Shown one piece after another: positions 44,098-53,341 of a stretch of DNA of 64,000 bases. The stretch lies in NCBI GenBank assembly GCA_035602605.1, contig DATNLZ010000088.1:65572-129571 (forward strand), read 5' to 3'. How positions within the stretch are numbered: position 1 is the first letter of the stretch; each line of letters begins with the position of its first letter. Source of the stretch: DASQHY01 sp035602605 (GTDB lineage: Bacteria > Acidobacteriota > Terriglobia > Acidiferrales > UBA7541). The translations under genes were made by a program, and so were the position numbers. The notes beneath the pieces are model-generated. The model saw only the letters and a program-made list of their open reading frames with translations. It was not told where the DNA came from and made no database searches.

Positions 44098-44424
44098 AGA
44101 ATTTCCGGACGGCCTTAATGAAGTCTCCTCGACGCATCCAGCTGAACCTTATTTTCATCCAGGGTGGTGCGCCAACGGCGCATGAGGTCTCATTGGAAAA
44201 GATGGATTTGGCTCCCCGGGCTAGATTCGAAATAGCAACCGTTCGGCTAAAGCCGATGAGGGCGAAAATTTAAGTACCCTATCCAATGTCGCTTACAACG
44301 AATTGCGAGCTATTCCCCCTTCGCTGCACCCAATCCTGCACCCAAACCGCGAAACGTTTTAGAGAAAACGTGAAGGGACTCCACGATCCCGACGTGCTGG
44401 CTCCTGTCAATGAACGAGGACCGG
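44098..44424. other. Intergenic region with small hairpins
   Basis: The region contains two tight hairpins, TGCGCC-AAC-GGCGCA (44168-44182) and CGGCT-AA-AGCCG (44244-44255). The core GGCTAAAGCC of the second resembles short dispersed repeats I recall from several bacterial genomes. No gene is supported. The promoter of the nuclease-helicase gene lies here. Confidence 0.4.
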
Positions 44425-44817
44425 TCAGTCCATTCCGGACCCCAGTACAAGATCGAGGCGCGCAGCTTCGGCGAACGCTCGGAAGTCCCGGTCTCGCGTG
44501 AGCAGAGCAACACCTCCGTCGATACAGGTTTGGGCAATCAGCGCGTCGCCGAGGCGTGCCTTGCGGCGCTTTGCCAGCACCTTCGCTCGCAACCCTCCTG
44601 CTCGTTGCCAATAGCCAGATCCGATCTCGATCAGAGGCACTTCTGAGAGCGTTTCGGCAACGCCTGCAGGGAGCTTCGGGTCGCTTAGCAGTTCGGTGAG
44701 CACAACCGGAACCATAACCACCTGCCGGTCTTCCAGCGCTTTATCGAGTAGCTGTGCATCCTCGCCTGCGCCGCCTTCTAGAAAAGTAACCCATGTGCTC
44801 GTATCAGCCGCGATCAT
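44425..44817 (-). CDS. vapC: PIN-domain toxin (VapC type)
   Basis: This ribonuclease toxin has 130 residues. Acidic residues of the PIN active site are visible: D5 (MIAADTSTW), the Glu in VLTELL, the Asp in LGDALIAQ and the Asp of LTRDRDF. It is preceded, with a four-base overlap, by a small antitoxin gene. It presumably cleaves tRNA or rRNA when freed from the antitoxin. Confidence 0.92.
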   Translation of the reverse strand: MIAADTSTWVTFLEGGAGEDAQLLDKALEDRQVVMVPVVLTELLSDPKLPAGVAETLSEVPLIEIGSGYWQRAGGLRAKVLAKRRKARLGDALIAQTCIDGGVALLTRDRDFRAFAEAARLDLVLGSGMD

Positions 44818-45017
44818 CGGTCGGCTTTCAGTTCTGCTAACGTGCGCGTGAAGCGAACCTTGCCTCGGAGTTGGCGGAGGCGAGCGTAAGTCCGCGATGC
44901 CGCAACTAGCTGCAGCCCGGTACGGACGGTCTGGGTGATACCGGTACCGCTGGCTTGTCGCGCCTTCTTGAGAAGCTCCAGCGGTACCTCCACGGTGATC
45001 TTACGCGCTGTCTCCAT
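44814..45017 (-). CDS. vapB: VapB-type antitoxin
   Basis: The protein has 67 residues. The N-terminal ITVEVPLELLKKARQASGTGITQTVRTGL looks like a ribbon-helix-helix DNA-binding domain, and the C-terminal RLRQLRGKVRFTRTLAELKADR is the toxin-binding tail. It overlaps the vapC start by four bases and has a perfect 8-base dyad upstream, matching autoregulation. Confidence 0.88.
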   Translation of the reverse strand: METARKITVEVPLELLKKARQASGTGITQTVRTGLQLVAASRTYARLRQLRGKVRFTRTLAELKADR

Positions 45018-45028
45018 AATGTCTCATC

Positions 45029-45062
45029 ATACCATACTCAAGACCAGCATCGAATATGGTAT
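45029..45062. promoter_or_regulatory. Candidate VapB operator (8-base inverted repeat)
   Basis: ATACCATA at 45029-45036 and TATGGTAT at 45055-45062 form a perfect inverted repeat with an 18-base spacer. It begins 12 bases upstream of the antitoxin start. The spacing of about 2.5 helical turns suits cooperative binding of RHH dimers. Confidence 0.6.
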
Positions 45063-45161
45063 CTCCTACTCGACAAGTGCTCTTGCTCTGTTCGGAGAGC
45101 GCTCTGACTCAATGTTGCGGCGCGCACGGTTTTCAAAAGTCATCCCTTCCATAGGCACAGC

Positions 45162-46323
45162 TTACGCCGAGAGACCAATGCGCCGGAGAAGCTTGTAGAA
45201 GCGCGGGGCAGAGCGAAGTGGGGCCAACCGGGGGTTCACTTTCAAGAAAGGCAGCGCAGTGTCACGCGCTGCGTACGCTTTCGCCAACCAGGCGAACGCC
45301 TGGCCCCTGTTCCCTAAACCGGCAAAGACAAGGGCAAAGGCATACGGTGATACATATCCCTTTTTTGAAAACAGTTTGAGCTCCTCCAGCAGCTTGACCG
45401 CTTCCCTCCGCTTTCCTGCCACCGCATAAGCATGTGCGAGCGATGCTAGGTCTCGGGAGCTGCGCTCGGAACATGCCACCGCATTTTCAAACGCCGCGAT
45501 GGCCTGCTTATACATTCCTAGCTGCTCGTAAGCTCTCCCAAGATCTTCATGGGCCGGGGCGAAACTTGAGTCTATCTCGAGGACCCTCAGCGACTGCTCG
45601 ACGGCCTCTCTGTAATGGCCGGCATGGTAGAGAATGGCTGCGAGGTTCGTCCCGGCCGGCAGGGAAACCGGATCCAACGCTTGGGCGCATCGTGCCCGTG
45701 CGATGGCTTCGTCCATCCGACCGACGACAAGCAAATAGTTGGCGTAATAAAAGTGGGCATTGGCATAGTTTGGGTTTAACTCAATCGCACGACTGAACTC
45801 TCTGTCGGCAGCCAACCAGTTGAACTCGTGGAAATATGCATGTCCCAACGACGTGTATGCTTCCGCGAGCGTCTGGTCCATCCGCAGCGCTTTCCCAGCC
45901 GCCTTCGCTGAAGTAGCCGTGCTTCTTGCCGCCACTGAGAATCTCAAATGGCAGCACGATCAGCATGACTTTTTTCGCCGTGGAACCCGCGGGTGGCGTT
46001 GCTACTGTTTTGACAGAACCAACGAAGCGGTAGCCGCGCTTGGAGATAGTCTCAATGAATTGCTGGCCGCCAGCGCCTTCGCCCAGTGCCTTTCGCAGGA
46101 GAGAAATATGCGAGGTAAGGCTACCTTCTTCAACAATCGCATCTGCCCAAACCTTCTGGAGCAGTTCGTTTCTTCCGACGGGGTTGCCGCGGCTCTCAAC
46201 CAGTGTAATGAGGATCTCGATGGCCTTGGGAGTGAGCGGCACGCGCTGGCCTTCGCGCAATAACAACTGGCCGTTGGCATCCAGACGGAACCGGCCAAAC
46301 TCGTAGATGCGCTCCGATGTCAT
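45162..46323 (-). pseudogene. CadC-like winged-helix/TPR regulator with internal deletion and frameshift
   Basis: The N-terminal part (start 46323) encodes an OmpR/CadC-type winged helix (YEFGRFRLDANGQLLLREG, VPLTPKAIEILITLVES, ISKRGYRFVGSV), then KVMLIVLPFEILSGG and KKHGYFSEG. At about 45900 the frame changes to AKAAGKALRMDQTLAEAYTS and several TPR repeats (ELNPNYANAHFYYANYLL, EIDSSFAPAHEDLGRAYEQ) run to the stop at 45162. The family normally has about 200 residues of TolB/FlgO-like sequence between these points. The gene thus carries a deletion that also shifts the frame. Confidence 0.8.
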
Positions 46324-46425
46324 TGCAAAGAGTCTTTGAGAAATTCATGAGAAAAATAACAGCTTTCGCGCAGGACTTCCAGATGCCCTTCTCCTTAGCA
46401 TTGGCACCCCAGGAGGATTACAACA

Positions 46426-47709
46426 ATGATTCGGCTTGTGAAGCAGCGAAGTGCAGCTTTGATTTTTGGCGGCGTCCTGTTGATGACTGTACTGCTGCTG
46501 AGGACCGGGACTTCCTGGGCACACCAAGAAGGTGAAGAAGCAGTGCATGACCGGAAACTAACCCACGAAAAATATCTGTTTGTTTGGGCAGGTGACCAGT
46601 CTCGTAGCAATCCAGACTTTCTCGCAGTTATCAACTTCGACGAGCACTCGTCGCATTACGGGGGAGTGATTCATACGGTGCCGCTTCCCGGACCGGGTGC
46701 CACGGGCAATGAACCCCATCACGTGGGGCTCTCAAAGGATGAAACCGTCCTAGCCACCGGTGGGCTTCTGAGTGTCTTGAAGGGACAGCCTGAAGTTTTT
46801 TTCTTCGATGTCTCCGATCCCGAGGAGACTAAGTTCATCTCCTCGGTCAACCCAGCACTTTCCTCGATCACCGATGATTTCGAACCGCTGTCCGACGGCG
46901 GCTTTCTGGTGACGATGATGGGCGGGCGGCTGGGGCATGCCCCCGGCCGGGTAGTGGAATTCAACGATGATCTCAAGGTAGCCGGCGAATTCCCGGCGAA
47001 CCCGCCGCCGGATGGCTTTAATCCCCACGGAATCGCCATCCGTCCAGAACTCAATTTGATGGTGACCAGCGACTTTATCTGCCCCACAAGCACGCTGAAT
47101 TCTGTGGCAGGGGGCCTGGATCTGCGGGGGAGTATTCGGATTTGGGACTTGGAGCGCAGAGAAATTCTTCGGACTGTTGACATCCCCAACGCCGGGGGCA
47201 CCATTGACGTCAAGCTCATTCCGCACGATCCCAAGGGGCGCGCCTACACGGCGGGCATGCTGGACGACAAGCTCTACCTGGTGGATACACGCGAGGGAAA
47301 AGCAACGCCTGTGTTCAACTTCAGCTCGATCGCCAAAGGAGGCTGGCCGCAGCTTATGCGCATAACACGGGACGGCCAGCGACTGTTCATCACCATGAAC
47401 CAGGCCGGAAAGATCGTGATGTTTGACACTTCCGAACCGTCCTCGCCCAGGGTTCTCAGCATTTTGGACCTGGGACCCACTGCCGGCCCCCATTATCTTC
47501 GTTTGACCCGGAACGAAAGCCGCCTCGTCATTTCAGATTACTTCCTCAACGAAGACTCTTTTGGAAAGGTACATGCCGAAGGAGATCACAAGATCCATGT
47601 TGCCAAAGTGACGCGCAACCACCTGGTGCTGGACCCTAGATTCCAACTTGATTTCAATACCGCGTTCAAAACCGGGCCTGCCCGACCGCACGGCCTGGCG
47701 ATGAAATAG
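46426..47709 (+). CDS. Exported selenium-binding-protein 56 (methanethiol oxidase)-like protein
   Basis: The protein has 427 residues and a signal peptide (ALIFGGVLLMTVLLLRTGTSWAH). SBP56-type propeller motifs are GNEPHHVGLSKDE, DGFNPHGIAIRPELNLMVTSDF, DVKLIPHDPKGRAYTAG, TAGPHYLRLTRNESRLVISDYF and the C-terminal ARPHGLAMK. The conserved histidines match those proposed to bind copper in methanethiol oxidases of this family. Sulfur-compound oxidation in the periplasm is a reasonable guess, not proven. It is divergent from the disrupted regulator. Confidence 0.85.
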   Translation: MIRLVKQRSAALIFGGVLLMTVLLLRTGTSWAHQEGEEAVHDRKLTHEKYLFVWAGDQSRSNPDFLAVINFDEHSSHYGGVIHTVPLPGPGATGNEPHHVGLSKDETVLATGGLLSVLKGQPEVFFFDVSDPEETKFISSVNPALSSITDDFEPLSDGGFLVTMMGGRLGHAPGRVVEFNDDLKVAGEFPANPPPDGFNPHGIAIRPELNLMVTSDFICPTSTLNSVAGGLDLRGSIRIWDLERREILRTVDIPNAGGTIDVKLIPHDPKGRAYTAGMLDDKLYLVDTREGKATPVFNFSSIAKGGWPQLMRITRDGQRLFITMNQAGKIVMFDTSEPSSPRVLSILDLGPTAGPHYLRLTRNESRLVISDYFLNEDSFGKVHAEGDHKIHVAKVTRNHLVLDPRFQLDFNTAFKTGPARPHGLAMK

Positions 47710-48004
47710 GTCGTCGCAATCGGATTCAAACGCTTCGGCAGCCGGACGGCGTAAGGCGCACCTGCGGCTGATGTGAGTTCGGCACTGCGCCCGAGAGATT
47801 TGTACGAATGACAGGTAGTTGCCAAACACAACTTCGGTCACGTTCGACCGGCGGATTTGGATTATCTTGCGGGCCGTAGTTTTCCGTAGCTGGTTCGACA
47901 TCAGGCGGCGTGGCACGCCTTGGGTTGACCCACTAGAGCTTTGCAAAGTGTGCGGAGGGAATCCTCAAAGTGAAGCGGTCCCCTTTCGACGGCGAGCTAG
48001 CGGC
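47710..48004. other. Intergenic region with no supported gene
   Basis: This region separates the SBP56-like gene from the second toxin gene, which is convergent with it. A minus-strand open frame crosses it but shows no family similarity. I see no terminator hairpin of note. Confidence 0.35.
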
Positions 48005-48400
48005 TCAACGAAATTCGAAACCTGGCAGCCGCAGCGCCTTCTGGTCAAATGTCAAGGTGCAGGAACAACCCGCTCTCGCGCCGAGCGCTGCGATGACAGC
48101 ATCGGCGAACGAGCCCTGTCCTTCTTTCAGTGCAATCATGGCGCTGAAAACCTCCTGCTCGTTCTCCACGACGAGCACATCGGTCTGAAGCATGCGCTCG
48201 ACAGCCGCAGCGATTTCATTGGCGGCTAGCCGGTAGGCACGGTCGAGCACCCAGACCGTCTCGACCATCGCCACGATGCTGACAAAGCCGGGGTTTCCCT
48301 CAGTTAGTCGGCGTTCGATTATCTCCGTCGCCCTTGGCGATTGAATCGGGTCGTCTTGGGTAAGGTAACGGACGAGAATGTTGGTGTCGAGCCCGATCAT
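48005..48400 (-). CDS. vapC: PIN-domain toxin (second VapC type)
   Basis: The protein has 131 residues. Active-site acids are D5 (MIGLDTNILVRYLTQDD), the Glu in MVETVWVL, the Asp in SFADAVIAALG and the Asp in LTFDQKA. It pairs with an AbrB-type antitoxin through a four-base overlap. It differs from the module at 44.4-45.0 kb in sequence and antitoxin class, so the two are not recent duplicates. Confidence 0.93.
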   Translation of the reverse strand: MIGLDTNILVRYLTQDDPIQSPRATEIIERRLTEGNPGFVSIVAMVETVWVLDRAYRLAANEIAAAVERMLQTDVLVVENEQEVFSAMIALKEGQGSFADAVIAALGARAGCSCTLTFDQKALRLPGFEFR

Positions 48401-48654
48401 CGACGTGGCGCGCGCGGTGCAGCGCCGGCGGCGCCTTCAGCAGCAGCCTCGGTCATCTCCACGATGGCCACCGGCCGTCGGCGCCGCGGTTTGATGATGC
48501 CTCGTAAGGCCGATGCACGGAGTTTCGGCAAGAGGACCACACTGCCATCAGGATGCACGAAGAACTTGACTCGATCTCCCGGCTTCAACCGCAGATGTTC
48601 GCGAATAGCCTTCGGGATCGTCGCCTGACCCTTGACGGTGATTGCAGATTCCAT
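48397..48654 (-). CDS. AbrB/SpoVT-type antitoxin
   Basis: The protein has 85 residues. The N-terminal swapped-hairpin fold reads MESAITVKGQATIPKAIREHLRLKPGDRVKFFV, and the C-terminal tail (RGIIKPRRRRPVAIVEMTEAA) should wrap the toxin. It lies upstream of the PIN toxin with an ATGA overlap. A 13-base palindrome lies just upstream of its start. Confidence 0.92.
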   Translation of the reverse strand: MESAITVKGQATIPKAIREHLRLKPGDRVKFFVHPDGSVVLLPKLRASALRGIIKPRRRRPVAIVEMTEAAAEGAAGAAPRAPRR

Positions 48655-48671
48655 GGTACCTCCATTACAAT

Positions 48672-48684
48672 TTACTTAAAGTAA
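48672..48684. promoter_or_regulatory. Candidate AbrB-type antitoxin operator
   Basis: TTACTT-A-AAGTAA is a perfect 6-base dyad around a single A, 17 bases upstream of the antitoxin start in AT-rich sequence. A further half-site-like stretch (ACTTTACG) follows at about 48698. Autoregulation is expected for such modules. Confidence 0.5.
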
Positions 48685-48830
48685 TACCACGATGTACACT
48701 TTACGTCAAGGTGCCCATCTACGCGTCACATCGCTTGTCAAGGCCCACGTCGCTTAGGGCTGGAGAATACTGAGTACGGTCCGAGAGCGCGGTGGCTTTC
48801 TTCGGAGTGTTTCAGTATTGTTGACGCCGC

Positions 48831-49835
48831 GTGTCTGTGCGAAACTTTTCGTTCATGGCGGCTCTTTCTGGCGGACTTGCAGGCATCGCAAAACTCGCGG
48901 CTATTTCAGTGCTCCTTGTCCTTCCTGCCTTGGCGCAAGCTCAAGAAAGCAGCGACAGACAAGATCAGCAGAACCAGCAGCAGGCCACCAGGGAAAAAAC
49001 GAAGAAAGAGCCGCCTCCACCGCTGTTCTTGAGACATCGCCGAGGCATTTACAAGAATGCGTTGGGCGTTGCGGTCGTTGACGCCACTCCCCAGTCTCCG
49101 CCGCTGGAAACGGATGATCCGAGCGTTCCCGATAAAGGCGAATACGAGATTAATCTCACCACGCGCGCCGCTTTCTCAAAAGAACTGCGGACATTTGATT
49201 TTTTTGTTGTCGATGCCAACTATGGAATTTTGCCCAAGATCTTTGGTCATGAGCTCCCTGCCCAGGTGAAATTTGAATTCCCGCTGGCAGGCGCGAAGGC
49301 GCCTGGCGACCCTATGAGAGTCGGCATTGGCACTGCCAAGTTCGGCCTTAAACTCAATTTCTATAACAGCGAACACAAAGGTATGTATATTTCGCTCTAC
49401 CCGCAAATTGAGTTTGCCGTTCCAGGCGCCAATGCCGTCGAGAAAGGCTTGGCAGAACCGGGTCAAACGTTGATCTTGCCGCTGCTGGTGCAGAAGGAAT
49501 TTAGGTACCTTACGTTTGTAGCGAATGGCATCATTAAGCAACCGATTCACGATCCGGCACGAAACACCACGGGCACTTTGGGTTTCGGTTTTGGACGCGC
49601 CATCACTCGACACACGGCGGCCATGGCCGAGATACGCCTTACTTCGATGTTTGATCTCCAGCGGGAACGCCTGCTGGTCGTGAACTCCGGTTTGATGCGC
49701 CGCATTCGGGACAATGTGGTCCTGTACGCGCATGTAGGACGGAACGTTTTCTCAGACGAGGGTATCCGCCACATCTATGTTGGGGTTGGCGTGAAGTTTC
49801 TGCTCATGCCGAATGATGCGGCAGGAAAGAAGTGA
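48831..49835 (+). CDS. Exported predicted outer-membrane beta-barrel protein
   Basis: The protein has 334 residues if it begins at the GTG at 48831; the GTG at 48837 and ATG at 48855 are alternatives. It has a signal sequence (AAISVLLVLPALAQAQ), a low-complexity Gln/Lys linker (DQQNQQQATREKTKKEPPPP), then barrel-like strands: EYEINLTTRAAFSKEL, MYISLYPQIEFAVPG, TLGFGFGRAITRHTAAMAEIR and HIYVGVGVKFLL. It resembles transporter-like outer-membrane proteins of the MetA-pathway type, but I cannot name the family. Confidence 0.8.
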   Translation: MSVRNFSFMAALSGGLAGIAKLAAISVLLVLPALAQAQESSDRQDQQNQQQATREKTKKEPPPPLFLRHRRGIYKNALGVAVVDATPQSPPLETDDPSVPDKGEYEINLTTRAAFSKELRTFDFFVVDANYGILPKIFGHELPAQVKFEFPLAGAKAPGDPMRVGIGTAKFGLKLNFYNSEHKGMYISLYPQIEFAVPGANAVEKGLAEPGQTLILPLLVQKEFRYLTFVANGIIKQPIHDPARNTTGTLGFGFGRAITRHTAAMAEIRLTSMFDLQRERLLVVNSGLMRRIRDNVVLYAHVGRNVFSDEGIRHIYVGVGVKFLLMPNDAAGKK

Positions 49836-50083
49836 GCGGGCAGGGAACACTTGTGCGCACCTGCTCGACAAGATCTTCTGGGCCACCGCTCGTCGATTCT
49901 GGTCCGGATCGCACTAGTAACCCTTCGGTTAACACATGAATTTGCGCCGAAACCGGGGGATCATGAATCAAAGACTCATGCTCCTAAGCACCTGTCTCGC
50001 TGCAGTTCAGCCTAGTCCCGCCCGCTGCGCTCCGATTGCACTCGCTCCTGTTCTCCGCGCGCATTTCGTTCGCGCAATCTCCC

Positions 50084-52504
50084 TCACTCATGCCTAAGCG
50101 TCACCATGGGATCAAGCCTCATCGCCCGGAGTGCAGGGATGCAGCTCGCGAACATCGCCACCACAACGAGGAGAAACGACACCGCGGCGAACGTAACGGG
50201 ATCGGCGGCGCTGAGATTGTAGAGTTGGCTCGAGATAAGTCGGGTGAGCGCAGCTCCGAGAGCCAGCCCAACGCCAATTCCGACAAGTGTCAGGAGTATC
50301 GCCTCGCGGAGCACCATTTTCAGCACGTTCGCTCGTTCGGCGCCGAAAGCCATGCGGATGCCAATCTCCTTCGTTCTCCGCACAACAGAGTAGGACATGG
50401 TTCCATAAAGCCCCATTGAGGCCAGCAGCAATGCGAGCACTCCAAAGAAAGATGTGAGCCGTGCGAGCGATCGCTTGGCGCCTAAAGACTGAGTCACGAT
50501 CTCGTCCTGCGTCTGAACGCTACCCACAGGCAGGTTTCTGTCGACGGCCTGCGCCGCGTCGTGCATGCCGTTCGCTATGTCGCGAGGATTTGCCGTAGTG
50601 CGCACCTCGATCACGGCTTGCCCGGTCATCGTTGGTGGTGCCTGTGTGAATGGGATATACGTGGCATGCGGAGAACGGTTGTACTGTTCTTCGCGAAATT
50701 CAGTCAGGATGTCCTTGGTCACTCCGACTATCTCCACGTCGCCGGTTGCATCTTCACCGGTAAAACGGAAATTTCTGCCAATTGGATTCTCACCGCGGAA
50801 ATACTGCCGCGCCATGCTCTCGCTAATTATCGCCACTCTGGGCGCGGTCGCAGTGTCCGCGGGCATAAAGTCCCGGCCCAACAATAACGGGATTCCCATG
50901 GTGGCGAAAAACTTCGGAGCAGTTGTGTTGCACGAGACTCTCATGTCTTCTTTTGCCCCGGGCGCGTATCTGGGGATCGAAACTGAACGCGCCCAAAAGC
51001 CGCTAAAGAGTTGCAACCGGGAAAGGCTAGCCGACTGCACGCCGGGAAGCGAATTCAGCCTCTCCAACAATTGCCAATAGAGGCTGTACTCCTTCGAAGT
51101 GTCGTATCCGACCATTGTTGGCAAGGCCCACATGACCAACACGTTTTCGCGGTCGAACCCCACATCAACGTTGCTGAGGTTCTGGACAGTCCGCAAGAGT
51201 AGCCCTGCGCCGATCAGCAATATCAACGAAAGCGCGATCTGTGAAACAACTAAACCTTTTCCTAATCCCCAGCGTGCACCTGCGATGCTTACGGAAGAAC
51301 CGCTAGAACCGTGAGGGCCCCCTTTCAGCGCGGGAGTAAGATCGACCCGAGTAGCTCGAAGCGCAGGCACAAGCCCGAAGCTGATCCCTGTCAATATCGA
51401 TACGACGGCTGTAAAGCCGAGGACACGTAGATCTGGTGAGATCGGAGTTGCATGCTCAGACAGCAATGCCCCTAAAAGGTGACCGCCCCACAACGCCAGC
51501 AACAAACCGAGGCAGCCTGCCATAACCGTGAGAAGAATACTTTCCGTCAGCAATTGCCGGACGAGCCGCCCGCGTCCCGCTCCGATCGTAAGCCGAATCG
51601 CGATTTCTCTTTGCCGAGCGGTACCTCGGGCCAAGAGAAGATTAGCGACATTAGCGCATGCGATCAGTAACACCATTCCGACCACAGCTGCCACGATGCG
51701 CAGGTGCGTAGAAAAGCGGTAAATCCCTCCGTGGCCCGCGGGCCTTGACTGAATCTTTTTCTCCAGAATACGGCGGTGCTCGGCCGGCGTGAGTATGCTT
51801 CCGGCCGACTCCATCAAAATTTGTTGATAGATCAACGTCAGTTCGACATCGGCCTCTCTTTCACTGATCTCCGGCTTCAGACGGCCGATGATATTTACCG
51901 TAGTGTTGTCTTTCATCGCGAGGAGGGGATGAGACACCATGGGGACCAAGAGGTCCGCACCCTGCGCTCTGCCGAAGTCTGGCGCTACGCCTACAACCGT
52001 GAAGGGAATGCGTTTCAACGTAATCGTCTTTCCCAAAATATAGGGAGAAAGTGCGTATCTTGTCTTCCAGTAATTGTAAGTGAGGACGCACACGAAAGAA
52101 CTGCTCGGTTGGTCGTCCTGCGGAGTGATTACTCGGCCGAGAACCGCATCAATGCCCATCACGGAGTGATAAGACCCGGACACGAACTTTCCGATGAGAC
52201 GTTGGGAGCTGCCATCGACGCTGGCGATCATCGGGCCTTCGTCCACGGCAAAGATTCCCGAGAATGAACGCGTTCGGGCGGCCAGTCTCTCGTACTCGGA
52301 GATGAGAAAATCCTGTTTCAGCTGGAACAACTGCTGGGGATTCTTGATCGGCAACCAGCGCAGTACCGCTTGATCGATCAGGCTGAAGATCGCAGTATTG
52401 GCGCCGATACCGAGCGCAAGCGACAGCACCACCACTGAGGTAAAACCACCGCTCCTGGCGAGAACGCGTAGGCCATAGCGCAGATCCTGTATCAAGGTTC
52501 CCAT
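50084..52504 (-). CDS. ABC-type permease of the MacB/FtsX superfamily (ADOP type)
   Basis: The protein has 806 residues from the ATG at 52504 (MGTLIQDLRYGLRVLARSGG). It has two FtsX domains and two MacB-type periplasmic core domains. Visible are SLALGIGANTAIFSLIDQAVLR, the first FtsX block LLIACANVANLLLARGTARQREIAIR, the second LLLASMGLYGTMSYSVVRRTKEIGIRMAFGA, and the C-terminal ALRAMRLDPMVTLRHE. No ATPase gene is nearby. The N-terminal helical domain seen in many ADOP proteins is absent here. Export or mechanotransmission is expected; the substrate is unknown. Confidence 0.92.
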   Translation of the reverse strand: MGTLIQDLRYGLRVLARSGGFTSVVVLSLALGIGANTAIFSLIDQAVLRWLPIKNPQQLFQLKQDFLISEYERLAARTRSFSGIFAVDEGPMIASVDGSSQRLIGKFVSGSYHSVMGIDAVLGRVITPQDDQPSSSFVCVLTYNYWKTRYALSPYILGKTITLKRIPFTVVGVAPDFGRAQGADLLVPMVSHPLLAMKDNTTVNIIGRLKPEISEREADVELTLIYQQILMESAGSILTPAEHRRILEKKIQSRPAGHGGIYRFSTHLRIVAAVVGMVLLIACANVANLLLARGTARQREIAIRLTIGAGRGRLVRQLLTESILLTVMAGCLGLLLALWGGHLLGALLSEHATPISPDLRVLGFTAVVSILTGISFGLVPALRATRVDLTPALKGGPHGSSGSSVSIAGARWGLGKGLVVSQIALSLILLIGAGLLLRTVQNLSNVDVGFDRENVLVMWALPTMVGYDTSKEYSLYWQLLERLNSLPGVQSASLSRLQLFSGFWARSVSIPRYAPGAKEDMRVSCNTTAPKFFATMGIPLLLGRDFMPADTATAPRVAIISESMARQYFRGENPIGRNFRFTGEDATGDVEIVGVTKDILTEFREEQYNRSPHATYIPFTQAPPTMTGQAVIEVRTTANPRDIANGMHDAAQAVDRNLPVGSVQTQDEIVTQSLGAKRSLARLTSFFGVLALLLASMGLYGTMSYSVVRRTKEIGIRMAFGAERANVLKMVLREAILLTLVGIGVGLALGAALTRLISSQLYNLSAADPVTFAAVSFLLVVVAMFASCIPALRAMRLDPMVTLRHE

Positions 52505-52933
52505 AACCGCGACCTTCTCGCCCACCTCGAGCTGCCAAGTCGATACCAGCTGCACGACTCATGCCCAGGGCTCAACTGACTAAGTGATTGAAAACAGGAG
52601 CAAAGAAGAACGTGGCATAGCTCCCTCATACACTTAGGCGCTCGCTTCCGAAACACCCCTGTCCGAAAACGGACGATTAGGCCGATGCAACACGGCGAGT
52701 TGTCGGATGCTGGTCTGATCCGAGCCGTCGCGGCCGAGAGACCAATGAGCTGCTGTGCTGCTACCAGGGTGGAACCGGAACCACAGAAAGGGCTCTTCGT
52801 AAGGGACAGGGAACTCTGCCACCGGTGTCGTATTCGTTGGAAGCGCGCTTCCGATACAGCTCTAACGTTTCTGGACCGTAAGGTGGGTCAGCTCCTCGTC
52901 CGAGATGGCGACTCCTCGTCCACCGGCATCCTC
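52505..52933. other. Divergent intergenic region between permease and PadR unit
   Basis: No gene is supported. It contains the inverted repeat GTCCG-AAAA-CGGAC at 52661-52674, a plausible regulator site. The promoter of the PadR unit starts at 52938. Confidence 0.45.
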
Positions 52934-52937
52934 CCTA

Positions 52938-52966
52938 TTGACACTCTATATATAGATCAATAGTAT
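52938..52966 (+). promoter_or_regulatory. Sigma70-type promoter with embedded palindrome upstream of padR
   Basis: A consensus -35 TTGACA (52938-52943) is followed by a 17-base spacer and a -10 TAGTAT (52961-52966). The spacer carries the perfect 12-base palindrome TCTATATATAGA (52945-52956). A dyad inside the spacer is a good site for repression by the PadR protein encoded just downstream. Confidence 0.7.
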
Positions 52967-52995
52967 TCCTATAGACCGTCGATAGGAGATATGTC

Positions 52996-53328
52996 CTGAA
53001 CTCTGAACCGACAACCCTTTTGCAAGGGACCTTGGACTTGCTGATCTTGAAATCGCTTGTCGCTGGCGAGATGCACGGACTGGGAATCTCGCGAAGAATC
53101 CAGCAAATCACAGGCGGCACTTTTGTTGTTAAGCCCGGCTCCCTCTTTCCTGCCCTCCACCGAATGGAGGAAGAGGGTTGGATTTCCTCTTTTTGGGGAG
53201 ATTCGGAAAACAACCGCCGCGCGAAATACTACCGCTTGACCAAGGCTGGACGGAAGCAACTCGAAGTCGAAACCAAGCGATGGGGCCGCATTTCATGGGC
53301 GATCGCTCAAGCTTTGGAAGCGTCGTAG
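52996..53328 (+). CDS. PadR-family transcriptional regulator with non-AUG start
   Basis: This winged-helix regulator has about 110 residues: LLQGTLDLLILKSLVAGEMHGLGISRRIQ, VKPGSLFPALHRMEEEGWISSFW and NNRRAKYYRLTKAGRKQLEVE. No ATG lies in frame. A CTG at 52996 sits 6 bases after GGAGA, giving the natural N-terminus NSEPTTLLQGTLD; a TTG at 53020 is an alternative. An ATG at 52991 is in another frame and stops after two codons (ATG TCC TGA). Either a non-AUG start is used or a base has been lost. The gene is 13 bases upstream of a MacB/FtsX permease it probably controls. Confidence 0.82.
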   Translation: MNSEPTTLLQGTLDLLILKSLVAGEMHGLGISRRIQQITGGTFVVKPGSLFPALHRMEEEGWISSFWGDSENNRRAKYYRLTKAGRKQLEVETKRWGRISWAIAQALEAS

Positions 53329-53341
53329 AGAGGTGTTTAGC

